A stretch of DNA of 35,552 bases from Sphingomonas bacterium (GTDB lineage: Bacteria; Pseudomonadota; Alphaproteobacteria; Sphingomonadales; Sphingomonadaceae), in contig NZ_JAQGLC010000222.1 in NCBI RefSeq assembly GCF_028293085.1, positions 1 to 35,552 on the forward strand, given 5' to 3'. The translations under genes were made by a program, and so were the position numbers. The notes under the pieces were generated by a model, which saw nothing but the letters and a program-made list of their open reading frames with translations, had not been told where the DNA came from and did no database searches. Below are positions 1 to 6,353 of the stretch, in pieces (position 1 is the stretch's first letter; every line of letters starts with the position of its first letter).

Positions 1-55
1 CGTTGGCGTGGCCGGTCCAATATCGAAAGAGATTGCTTCCAAATTAGGCAAATGC

Positions 56-676
56 TCAATCGAGCAGCTTCAAGGCGCTATGGACGAGACTTGCCATCTC
101 CTCACGAGAGCGGCCGGTCTTGCCCAGGACACGCATTCCCTGCGCCACGCAGAGCAGCAGGCGGGCGGAGACGGCCGCATCGACGCGCGAGGACACAGAG
201 CCATCTTCCTGCCCCTCTCGAATGAACTCGACGAGACGCCGTTCTTGCTTCTCGAGCACGGCGGCGACGCGCTTCGCCATTTCGGGATCAGAGCTTGCGA
301 GATCCACAGCGCTGCCCACGACGAGGCAGCCGCGCCGACCGGTCTTGCCGTGGCTGTATTCGGCATAGACGGCGAGTATGGCCCTGACCTTGTCGCGTCC
401 GGTTCGTGTGTTTGCCAGCGCCTGCGCCAGCTGCTCGCTGCGCAGCATGACGTAGCGCTCGAATGCGGCCAGGAAGACACCGCGCTTGTCGCGGAAGGCC
501 TTATAGAGGCTGCCCTCCGCGATCTCCATCGCTGCCGTCAGCTTGCCGAGCGAGGTAGCGCAATAGCCATTCTCGCTGAACGTGCCGATCGCCTTGTCCA
601 GCGCCTGATCGAGATCGAACTCCCGTGGGCGCCCGGGACTGCGAGGCCCCGCAGAAAATGTGGCTGATCTGTCCAT
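56..676 (-). CDS. TetR/AcrR family transcriptional regulator
   Basis: Predicted DNA-binding repressor of 206 residues. An N-terminal TetR helix-turn-helix spans about residues 20-68, with the recognition-helix region '[15 protein letters not shown]' typical of the family. The helical C-terminal ligand/dimer domain is recognisable only generically ('[11 protein letters not shown]' resembles the TetR_C domains of AcrR-like regulators). I chose the ATG at 676 over an in-frame GTG at 700 because the GTG lies inside a perfect inverted repeat that looks like the operator. No Shine-Dalgarno precedes the ATG, and a -10-like box ends six bases upstream, so the message may be leaderless. The neighbouring DUF2200 gene is divergent, so the shared region could let the regulator act on it too. 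The ligand is unknown. Family call is firm; targets are inference. Confidence 0.9.
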   Translation of the reverse strand: MDRSATFSAGPRSPGRPREFDLDQALDKAIGTFSENGYCATSLGKLTAAMEIAEGSLYKAFRDKRGVFLAAFERYVMLRSEQLAQALANTRTGRDKVRAILAVYAEYSHGKTGRRGCLVVGSAVDLASSDPEMAKRVAAVLEKQERRLVEFIREGQEDGSVSSRVDAAVSARLLLCVAQGMRVLGKTGRSREEMASLVHSALKLLD

Positions 677-682
677 GGAAGC

Positions 683-712
683 GAGATAGGAAGCGATCAC
701 TTCCTAATCAAG
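683..712 (-). promoter_or_regulatory. TetR gene promoter with embedded operator palindrome
   Basis: On the minus strand a -35-like TTGATT (712-707) is followed by exactly 17 bases and a -10-like TATCTC (688-683). A perfect 7-base inverted repeat, TAGGAAG and CTTCCTA with a 6-base centre (687-706), fills the spacer and touches both boxes. A repressor bound there would block RNA polymerase. The -10 ends six bases before the ATG, so transcription probably starts at or next to the start codon. The repeat is seen directly; promoter and operator roles are inferred. Confidence 0.6.
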
Positions 713-790
713 CCCGTTTTCCGAGCCGCGGAGGATTTCGCCCGGGCCGTCCTCCGTTCGGGTTCGCAACAACGGCGCTATCCGCTATCC

Positions 791-813
791 CGGACCGGAC
801 GATTTCCGGTCCG
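791..813. promoter_or_regulatory. 9-bp perfect inverted repeat upstream of the DUF2200 gene
   Basis: CGGACCGGA (791-799) and TCCGGTCCG (805-813) are perfect reverse complements separated by five bases. The repeat sits just before the Shine-Dalgarno GGGAGG (817-822) of the DUF2200 gene. It could be an operator or an mRNA hairpin that limits access to the ribosome site. No T-run follows, so it is unlikely to be an intrinsic terminator. Confidence 0.5.
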
Positions 814-826
814 CTCGGGAGGGCGC

Positions 827-1177
827 ATGACGAAGCATCGCATCTATTCGGTCAGCGTCGCGAGCGTGTATCCCCATTATGTCGCCAAGGCGGAGAAGAA
901 GGGGCGCACGAAAGCGGAGGTCGATGAGGTCATCCGCTGGCTGACGGGGCACAGCCAGAAGACGCTGGACGATCAGCTGGCGAAGCGCACGAATTTCGAG
1001 GATTTCTTTGCGCAGGCGCCTGCGATGAATCCCTTGCGATCGCTGGTTACGGGCATGATCTGCGGCGTCCGCGTGGAGGACATCGAGGAACCCGTCATGC
1101 GGGAGATCCGCTACCTCGACAAACTGATCGACGAACTCGCCAAGGGCCGCGCGATGGAGAAGATCTTGCGGAAATAG
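827..1177 (+). CDS. DUF2200 family protein
   Basis: A small cytoplasmic protein of 116 residues matching the DUF2200 family over its whole length. Its opening '[19 protein letters not shown]' and the segment '[19 protein letters not shown]' are hallmark sequences. The family is widespread in bacteria and has no assigned biochemical role that I know of. The start is well supported by a strong Shine-Dalgarno (GGGAGG) five bases before the ATG. No transmembrane segment or signal peptide is present. It is a stand-alone gene between a divergent TetR regulator and a small lipoprotein gene. Confidence 0.92.
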   Translation: MTKHRIYSVSVASVYPHYVAKAEKKGRTKAEVDEVIRWLTGHSQKTLDDQLAKRTNFEDFFAQAPAMNPLRSLVTGMICGVRVEDIEEPVMREIRYLDKLIDELAKGRAMEKILRK

Positions 1178-1387
1178 CCAGGCCGGGCGCGATACCGGTT
1201 CCGGCGAGCGATGTTCGTGATCGTGACAGTGCATTTTCTGCAGACCCGCCGTCTCTCCCGAGCTTCCGCGTGTCCGTGACTCCCGGGATCCTCCACTCAC
1301 CCGAGCAGAGGCACGGCCGGACAGAATTGCGGGAACCGGCGCGCCCGGCCCGGGTTGCGCAGGTCGGTAACCCCTTGGGAGAATGCG

Positions 1388-1684
1388 ATGTCGCCGTCTG
1401 TAACGAAAATGGCCCCTGCGCTGGTGATTCTGGTTGGGGCGCTGGGCCTGGGTGGCTGCGCCACCAAGGGGTATGTGAGAGACCAGATCGCGCCGGTGAG
1501 CCAGCGCGTCGATGCGCTCGAGGCAAAATTGCAGACGACCGACGCCACGGCGCAGTCGGCCCTGGCACAGGCACAGGCCGCATCCGGGCAGGCGCAGAAT
1601 AATGGCCAGCGCCTGGATCAGCTCACGGCCCGGGTGGATGGCATCGAGCAGAAGATGGCGGAGAAGAAGAAGCCGCGAAATTGA
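1388..1684 (+). CDS. Small coiled-coil lipoprotein (Lpp-like)
   Basis: An exported lipoprotein of 98 residues. The N-terminus has a positive residue, a hydrophobic stretch and a lipobox ending in 'LGLGGC', predicting lipidation on that cysteine and outer-membrane anchoring. The mature part is a continuous alpha-helix with heptad spacing ('VSQRVDALEAKL', 'NNGQRLDQLTARVDGIEQKM') and a basic end 'EKKKPRN'. This resembles Lpp-type or OmpA-associated coiled-coil lipoproteins. ATG 1388 is chosen over an upstream in-frame codon at 1355 because it follows GGGAGA at good spacing and puts the signal peptide at the true N-terminus. It is not classical Braun's lipoprotein. It lies next to an exported L,D-transpeptidase-like gene, compatible with a cell-wall role, but no direct link is shown. 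Confidence 0.75.
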   Translation: MSPSVTKMAPALVILVGALGLGGCATKGYVRDQIAPVSQRVDALEAKLQTTDATAQSALAQAQAASGQAQNNGQRLDQLTARVDGIEQKMAEKKKPRN

Positions 1685-1776
1685 TGCCGCAAGGCAGCAA
1701 ATGCTGATCAGATGGTGATTTCCCGGGTCCGCCCTTCCCCAGGGCGACGACCGCATGATTCCGAGCGCCTCAAGCG

Positions 1777-2478
1777 ATGATCAATGTCTTTGTGGCGCTC
1801 GCTGGACTGGCGTTGACTGTTCCTGCGCCTGCGCAGGAGGCCAAGAGCGCTCAGCCCTCGGCATCAACGCCGACGCAGGCCGGGAGCATCGACGCCGAGG
1901 ATGAGGCGATCAAATCGGCGGCGACTGCGCGCGTCGCCGACTGGATCGCCGCGTCCGGGGATAATGCTTCCCTGCCCTATATCATCGTCGACAAGAACGC
2001 CGCTTCGCTCTTCCTGTTCGATGCGACGGGGAAATCGCTCGGCGAGGTTCCGGTCCTGATCGGCGTTGCCGTCGGGGATGACGCGTCGCCGGGCATCGGC
2101 AGCAAGAACCTTGCCGAGATCGGCCCGGCGGAGAAGACGACGCCGGCGGGGCGCTTCCTGGCGAAATTTGGATTGGCGGCTGGCGGGCAAAGGATCCTCT
2201 GGGTCGATTATGCCACCTCGGTGGCGCTCCATCCGATCCCGAAAGGGGCAAGCCCGAAGGAACGGCGCCGCCAGCGGATGCTGTCACCGACTCCGGACGA
2301 CAACCGCATCACCTTTGGCTGCATCAACGTGCCCATCGCCTTTTACAGCAAGAGCGTGCGCCCGCTTTTCCTGAAAAAGGGTGGCTATGTCTATGTGTTG
2401 CCCGACACCAAGCCGCTCGAGGCGGTTTTTCCGCGCTTGCTGGCGCAGGCTCCGATGAACGGCGGCGCGTCCCGATAG
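1777..2478 (+). CDS. Exported L,D-transpeptidase-like (YkuD-type) protein
   Basis: Protein of 233 residues with an N-terminal signal peptide (hydrophobic core, cleavage probably after 'PAPAQ'), so periplasmic. The central and C-terminal part looks like a YkuD catalytic domain: a strand 'YIIVDKNAASLFLFDATGK', then 'EKTTPAGRF', a histidine at residue 152 in 'ALHPIPKG', and the catalytic-type cysteine at residue 182 in 'ITFGCINVP'. YkuD enzymes cross-link peptidoglycan or attach lipoproteins through this cysteine. The usual S-H-G-C is replaced by T-F-G-C, and a basic insert 'PKERRRQRM' lies between the histidine and the cysteine. This variant arrangement could alter activity or substrate. No clear Shine-Dalgarno precedes the ATG. 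A GC-rich hairpin follows the stop. Confidence 0.75.
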   Translation: MINVFVALAGLALTVPAPAQEAKSAQPSASTPTQAGSIDAEDEAIKSAATARVADWIAASGDNASLPYIIVDKNAASLFLFDATGKSLGEVPVLIGVAVGDDASPGIGSKNLAEIGPAEKTTPAGRFLAKFGLAAGGQRILWVDYATSVALHPIPKGASPKERRRQRMLSPTPDDNRITFGCINVPIAFYSKSVRPLFLKKGGYVYVLPDTKPLEAVFPRLLAQAPMNGGASR

Positions 2479-2480
2479 CG

Positions 2481-2504
2481 GGGTGCCGGCATCGCCGGCC
2501 ACCC
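2481..2504 (+). terminator. Possible hairpin after the L,D-transpeptidase-like gene
   Basis: A GC-rich stem (GGGTGCCGGC paired with GCCGGCCACCC, one bulge, ATC loop) begins two bases after the stop codon. There is no T-run, so it may stabilise the 3' end or act with Rho instead of being a classical intrinsic terminator. Confidence 0.3.
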
Positions 2505-2563
2505 GATGACAATTGGCGAGCAACCGCCTCACCCTGCAATATTCCACCAGCGCAAATGCCCGC

Positions 2564-2598
2564 TTGACTCATTTCGATGATTAGCTAATCATCACATC
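2564..2598 (+). promoter_or_regulatory. Promoter and 18-bp palindromic operator of the ArsR/SdpR-like gene
   Basis: TTGACT (2564-2569) fits a -35 box. A perfect 18-base palindrome, GATGATTAGCTAATCATC (2576-2593), covers the spacer and the position expected for the -10 (about 2586-2592, weak match). The ATG of the repressor lies at 2599, six bases past that -10, with no Shine-Dalgarno. Autorepression from a leaderless mRNA is the simplest reading. The palindrome is seen directly; its function is inferred. Confidence 0.65.
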
Positions 2599-2892
2599 AT
2601 GAGCCAGGTGTTCAGAGCCCTTTCCGATCCCACCCGCCGGCGGGTACTGCAGCTCCTGCGCAAGGGGCCGATGAGCGCGGGCGCGCTCAGCGACCAGTTC
2701 AACGTCTCCAAGCCGACCATGTCGGCGCACTTCGCGGTGCTGAAGGAGGCCGATCTGGTGCACGCCGAGAAGGCCGGCAAATCCGTCATCTATCACCTGA
2801 AGCTCTCGGTGCTCGAAGAAGCGCTGCTGGGCTTCGTCCATTCGTTCGGCCTCGGCGCGGAGGCGCCGGAGCCCAGGAAGGAGAACGCATGA
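2599..2892 (+). CDS. ArsR-family winged-helix repressor, SdpR-like autorepressor
   Basis: A 97-residue winged-helix regulator. 'FRALSDPTRRRVLQLLRKGPMSAG' is the ArsR N-terminal signature. The recognition region 'FNVSKPTMSAHFAVLKEADLV' matches the SdpR/autorepressor subgroup. No CxC metal-binding motif is present, so it is probably not a metal sensor. It overlaps the next gene by four bases (ATGA), so the two products are translationally coupled, as in the Bacillus SdpR-SdpI pair where the membrane partner sequesters the repressor. The perfect palindrome directly upstream is the likely self-operator. The family call is strong; the sequestration model is inference by analogy. Confidence 0.92.
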   Translation: MSQVFRALSDPTRRRVLQLLRKGPMSAGALSDQFNVSKPTMSAHFAVLKEADLVHAEKAGKSVIYHLKLSVLEEALLGFVHSFGLGAEAPEPRKENA

Positions 2893-3257
2893 TGAAGGAA
2901 CTGACGGCAGCTCTCATCTGGGGCGGCGGCGGTGTCGCCGCGGCGCTCGGCGCGACGATCGCGTATAAGCTGGGCTATATCGACATCGACACGGTCACAC
3001 GAGTGATCGCCGGCGTGAACGGGCTCCTGATCGCCTGGTACGGCAACCGGATGCCCAAGGCCATGGTCCCGAGAACCCGCCAAGCCACGCGGGTTGCCGG
3101 CTGGTCCATGGTGCTGGGCGGGCTCGTCTATGCCGGACTATGGGCGTTCGCGCCGATCCCGGTGGCGATCATCGGCGGGTGTGTCACGATCGTGGCGGAG
3201 ATAGCGGTGACGCTCGGCTATTGCCTGTCGCAGCGGGCCAAGGCGAAAGCCGCCTGA
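2889..3257 (+). CDS. Four-helix membrane protein coupled to the SdpR-like repressor
   Basis: An integral membrane protein of 122 residues with about four predicted transmembrane helices (roughly residues 5-27, 36-53, 68-90 and 93-113). Between helices 2 and 3 is 'GNRMPKAMVPRTRQATRVAGW', which recalls the conserved 'GN.LPK..PN..IGIRT' loop of SdpI-type immunity/signalling proteins. The resemblance is partial and the protein is shorter than SdpI. The start overlaps the repressor stop by four bases. The pairing suggests a membrane component that controls, or is controlled by, the repressor. The exact function is not recognised. The basic tail 'SQRAKAKAA' is predicted cytoplasmic. Confidence 0.8.
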   Translation: MMKELTAALIWGGGGVAAALGATIAYKLGYIDIDTVTRVIAGVNGLLIAWYGNRMPKAMVPRTRQATRVAGWSMVLGGLVYAGLWAFAPIPVAIIGGCVTIVAEIAVTLGYCLSQRAKAKAA

Positions 3258-3349
3258 TTCCGGCTGCGGTCGTGGCGCGCGCGCCGGGCGGCCCGATCCT
3301 CGGCGACGGGCCTGCGCCCGGAGCGGCCCCCCGATCAGCCGGTCGGTGG

Positions 3350-3988
3350 CTAGCGGGTGTTCACCGCCAGTTGCGCGTCAAAGGCACGCTGATAGGCGGG
3401 CCGCGCTTCGCCGCGGGCGACATAGGCGGCGAGGTTCGGATATTCGTCCAATATGCCCGACGCTCTCAGCCTGAGCAGCACCGAAACCATCATCAGGTCG
3501 CCCGCGCTGAACGCGCCGTCGAGCCAGTCGGCATCGCCAAGGCGCGCGGAAAGTTGCTTCAGCCGGTCGCGGGCGCGATCCATGACCAGCGGCAGGCGCT
3601 CCTTGGTCCAGGGCTTGGCGCCCTCGATGAGCCTGGCGATTCCGAGGTCGAGGATCGGCGGCTCCACGGTGCTGAGTGCGGCGAACATCCAGGTGATCGC
3701 GCGCGCGCGGGCATCGGCATCGTCGGGCAGGAGGCCCGTGTGGCGATCCGCGATATGGAAGACGATCGCCCCCGTCTCGAACAGCGCGAGATCGCCTTCT
3801 TCATAGGTCGGGATCTGGCCGAACGGATGAAGCGCCAGGTGCGCGGGTTCCTTCATCGCGGCGAACGACACCAGGCGAACCTGATAGGGCTGGCCCACCT
3901 CTTCGAGCGCCCAGCGCACGCGCGTATCGCGCGCCAGCCCCTTGCCGCCATCGGGCGACCGTTCAAAGGCGGTGATGGTGATGGTCAT
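3350..3988 (-). CDS. Glutathione S-transferase family protein
   Basis: A cytosolic protein of 212 residues with the GST layout. An N-terminal thioredoxin-like domain (about residues 1-80) contains 'HPFGQIPTYEEGDLALFETGAIVFHIADR', where the cis-proline and the glutamate that holds the gamma-glutamyl group of glutathione can be seen. An all-helical domain follows (about 90-205), including 'WLDGAFSAGDLMMVSVLLRL', the usual helix N-capping region. It would conjugate or exchange glutathione with an unidentified electrophile. I start at ATG 3988 because GGAGG lies ten bases upstream. A longer reading to 4024 lacks this support. It stands alone and is convergent with the membrane-protein gene. Confidence 0.92.
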   Translation of the reverse strand: MTITITAFERSPDGGKGLARDTRVRWALEEVGQPYQVRLVSFAAMKEPAHLALHPFGQIPTYEEGDLALFETGAIVFHIADRHTGLLPDDADARARAITWMFAALSTVEPPILDLGIARLIEGAKPWTKERLPLVMDRARDRLKQLSARLGDADWLDGAFSAGDLMMVSVLLRLRASGILDEYPNLAAYVARGEARPAYQRAFDAQLAVNTR

Positions 3989-4107
3989 CGCTAGGCCTCC
4001 GGCTGGTGGCACGATGCCCCGCACTGCGGCCTTTTGGCAAGGTCGACCGATCGAACCGTTGGCGGACCTTGAGGGGCATCACGAGCAAGGGCGCCGTGAG
4101 ATCCTCG

Positions 4108-4914
4108 TCAGCCGTCCGCCACCAATTCGTTCTTCGCGCGGTCGAAGCGCCAGACGCTTGCCTCCCCGTTCGCGCCGATCCTGACGAGCGGCCCGTCATA
4201 AGGCTGGGCCACGCCCGAGACGATGTTGCGTTCGATCACGGTGATTGCCTGGCGCACGTCCGAAAAGTCGGCTCCGGTGATGGCGGACAGCCCGTAATTC
4301 CACCATTGCAGCTGCAGCAGGGCGTCGATGATCGCGGGCTCGAACCTGAACCGGATGATTTTCGCCGGGATGCCGCCGACGATCGCATAAGGCGGGACAT
4401 CCCTGGTCACGACCGATCGCGCCGCGACCACCGCGCCATCGCCGATGGTGACGCCGCGCCGGATGAACGCGCCTTCACCGATCCAGACATCGTTGCCGAT
4501 GCCGATCCGGTCCACGCGGTTGGCCATCGACGCGCCGAGCGCCGCGACGGCCTTGTCGACCATCGGGCGGTTCTCGCGGTAGAATTCGCCCAGATCGCCG
4601 AATTCGTCGAAGCCGGTCAGGACCGGCGAGGCAGACAGGAAATCGGTGGGATGCTCGACCTGTCCGCAGACCAGGTTGCTCGCGATCGAACAGAAGCGCC
4701 CGACCGAGGAGACGTGGCGGATGAAGGTTTCCCGTCCTCCCATGAAAGTATAGGCGCCGACGAAATCCATGTCGTAGGTGCCGCGGCGGATACTCGCCGG
4801 GCCCTCCAGCAGCGTGTCCTTCGGCGCGGGAAAGCCGAAGGAAACCTCGGGCGCGATCCGCACCTGATGGGCCTGGCTGAGCTCGAGCGCGGCAGCGGAG
4901 ATAGGGTGCCTCAT
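4108..4914 (-). CDS. Hexapeptide-repeat acetyltransferase (CatB/Vat xenobiotic type)
   Basis: A left-handed beta-helix acyltransferase of about 268 residues. Hexapeptide repeats are visible in '[19 protein letters not shown]' and '[20 protein letters not shown]', ending in '[14 protein letters not shown]', the usual acetyl-CoA-binding exit. '[15 protein letters not shown]' resembles the region carrying the catalytic histidine of CatB/Vat enzymes. Known relatives acetylate chloramphenicol, streptogramins or cell-surface sugars; which applies here cannot be told. The open frame extends upstream to 5073 with other ATGs (for example 4968), but the extension is Arg-rich and unlike the family. None of the candidate starts has a convincing Shine-Dalgarno, so the N-terminus is uncertain. 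Confidence 0.82.
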   Translation of the reverse strand: MRHPISAAALELSQAHQVRIAPEVSFGFPAPKDTLLEGPASIRRGTYDMDFVGAYTFMGGRETFIRHVSSVGRFCSIASNLVCGQVEHPTDFLSASPVLTGFDEFGDLGEFYRENRPMVDKAVAALGASMANRVDRIGIGNDVWIGEGAFIRRGVTIGDGAVVAARSVVTRDVPPYAIVGGIPAKIIRFRFEPAIIDALLQLQWWNYGLSAITGADFSDVRQAITVIERNIVSGVAQPYDGPLVRIGANGEASVWRFDRAKNELVADG

Positions 4915-5126
4915 CGTGCGGGTATAGGCAGCGGCGTTGGGGCTGCGCCAGTGTGCCCTTTCCACCATGTTCGCCGCGCGCGGACGGGCGCGGCGATCAT
5001 GGCGGCCTGAACGCTGGCCGACCGGGATTGGGCGGAGAAGCCGCCGGCCTGGAAGCGAGCCGGTAGCGGACATTGAGGCCGAAGCGTGTGAAGCTCGTTA
5101 GCTGCCGTGCCGCGACGGTAGAGACA

Positions 5127-5393
5127 TCACTTGTGCTTGAAGGACCAACTTCGATCTTCGGCATCCTCGCCGTTGATGAGGTATTGCATCTGATCGATCT
5201 CGCCGTTTGGCCATACGATGAGTTCGCGGTCATTGATGAAGTCGATCTGCGCGACATCCCCACTCTCAGCAGCATCCCAGATCAACGTCAACTTATCGCC
5301 CGGTTCCAATTCAAAGCACTCGGGCCAAGGCTCCACCGAAACATAGATCGGCCCATCCTTGTTATTCGCAAAGGTCTGCTGGGTCCGTGCCAT
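5127..5393 (-). CDS. Unknown acidic 88-residue protein
   Basis: I do not recognise a characterised family. The product is strongly acidic, contains several tryptophans ('VEPWPECFEL', 'LTLIWDAAESGD', 'LIVWPNGEI') and looks like a compact beta-rich cytosolic domain, with no signal peptide or membrane helix. Its sequence is visibly less GC-biased than its neighbours, and third positions are less often G or C, which would fit recent acquisition. The Shine-Dalgarno is weak. Size, acidity and isolation would fit an orphan immunity or antitoxin-like protein, but nothing nearby supports that, so it remains hypothetical. Confidence 0.65.
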   Translation of the reverse strand: MARTQQTFANNKDGPIYVSVEPWPECFELEPGDKLTLIWDAAESGDVAQIDFINDRELIVWPNGEIDQMQYLINGEDAEDRSWSFKHK

Positions 5394-5580
5394 TCGCTCG
5401 GTCTAGGTCGCCATCGTGGAGGTGCCAAGGTCAGCTTGTCGCTAGCCAACACCAAAAGCAGACCGTCGGCAAACCATCACTTTTCGCCGGTCGAGGCGGG
5501 CGCCGCCGACAACGGGCGCGGCCATTCGCCAAGCGGCCCGATTGGAGTCATGTCCGTGCAGGATTTTTCCGCTCACGCGA

Positions 5581-5973
5581 CTAGCCCTCGAAGCGGCTCG
5601 AGGCGTCACGATCGCGGTCATGGCGTCTCGCGAGCGGAAAGGGCGGCAACCAGGATTCCCGTCGGACGATCCAGCTTTCATAGCTTGGCATCAGTTGGTC
5701 GGGCGCATCCAGCGATCCCAGATTCACCTCGATCTCGTCTGCGCTGCGGGCGAAAACGGACGAGCCGCAGCGGGGACAGAAAAACCGCCCGAGATAGTCG
5801 TGCGTCTCGCCCTCGATCGTCACCGCATCCTGCGGGAAGATCGCGGAGGCGTGGAACAGGGCGCCATGATGCTTGCGGCAATCGAGACAATGACACAGGC
5901 CGACCCGGTAGGGGCGCCCCGACGCCACGATCCGGACGTTGCCGCACAGGCAACCGCCGGTGAATCGGTCCAT
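5581..5973 (-). CDS. GFA-family (CENP-V/GFA) zinc-binding protein
   Basis: A protein of 130 residues of the glutathione-dependent formaldehyde-activating (GFA) fold. The two zinc sites are visible: C8 and C10 in 'GGCLCGNVR', C27, C29 and C32 in 'LCHCLDCRKHHG', and the later pair in 'FFCPRCGSSVF'. Family members bind zinc and, in the founding enzyme, were linked to S-hydroxymethylglutathione formation; most homologues have no proven substrate. The start at 5973 follows GGAG at good spacing and places 'GGCLCG' at the expected N-terminal position. The longer open frame upstream has no family similarity. A GST gene nearby shares the glutathione theme but is not in an operon with it. Confidence 0.92.
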   Translation of the reverse strand: MDRFTGGCLCGNVRIVASGRPYRVGLCHCLDCRKHHGALFHASAIFPQDAVTIEGETHDYLGRFFCPRCGSSVFARSADEIEVNLGSLDAPDQLMPSYESWIVRRESWLPPFPLARRHDRDRDASSRFEG

Positions 5974-6353
5974 GCTGCGTCTCCTTTTGAAATCGGGCGG
6001 TCGGACTGGATGCAGGATGTGCCGGCCCGCTATCCGGGTGTCGATATCGAAGATGCCGATCGCCAGAGGGTGCTGGACTATAGGGCCCTGCATTAGCCAG
6101 CAGTGTCACCGAGCCCCCCGAATGGCTGGCCGAGGCGTTGCGGGACGCGGGCGGAGCGTGATCGCCTGGGCTCGCCAGGGACGCGGAGCGCGGCAAGTCA
6201 TCGTCGGCGGTGGTATAGATATTCCTGATCATTTGATTAGTTTTATCAGAACATTGAAGTAATGCCAAATATATCTATCGAGCTCCGTACAAATACTGAT
6301 AGAAAAATTTATTCAGACGAAATTTCAGGTTCTGAAGTTTTCCTGTACTTTTC
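5974..6353. other. Intergenic region between GFA and kinase genes; AT-rich kinase leader
   Basis: No complete gene is supported here. The left part is GC-rich with only short open stretches. The right part (about 6210-6353) turns abruptly AT-rich and probably holds the promoter of the histidine kinase. It includes CTGAT/ATCAG arms (6225-6229 and 6245-6249). It also has a stem AATTTCAG/CTGAAGTT with a three-base loop (6321-6339, one G-T pair) just before the GTG at 6354. This could be an operator or a 5' leader hairpin. Confidence 0.5.

Noticed and set aside
8..667. A 219-codon plus-strand frame at the window start
   Set aside because: It is exactly antisense to the TetR regulator, whose helix-turn-helix is unmistakable.
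5974..6165. Two short open stretches (ending at 6096 and 6162) that look faintly protein-like and could be a frameshifted gene
   Set aside because: Neither has a supported start or recognisable similarity, and joining them needs an arbitrary frameshift.
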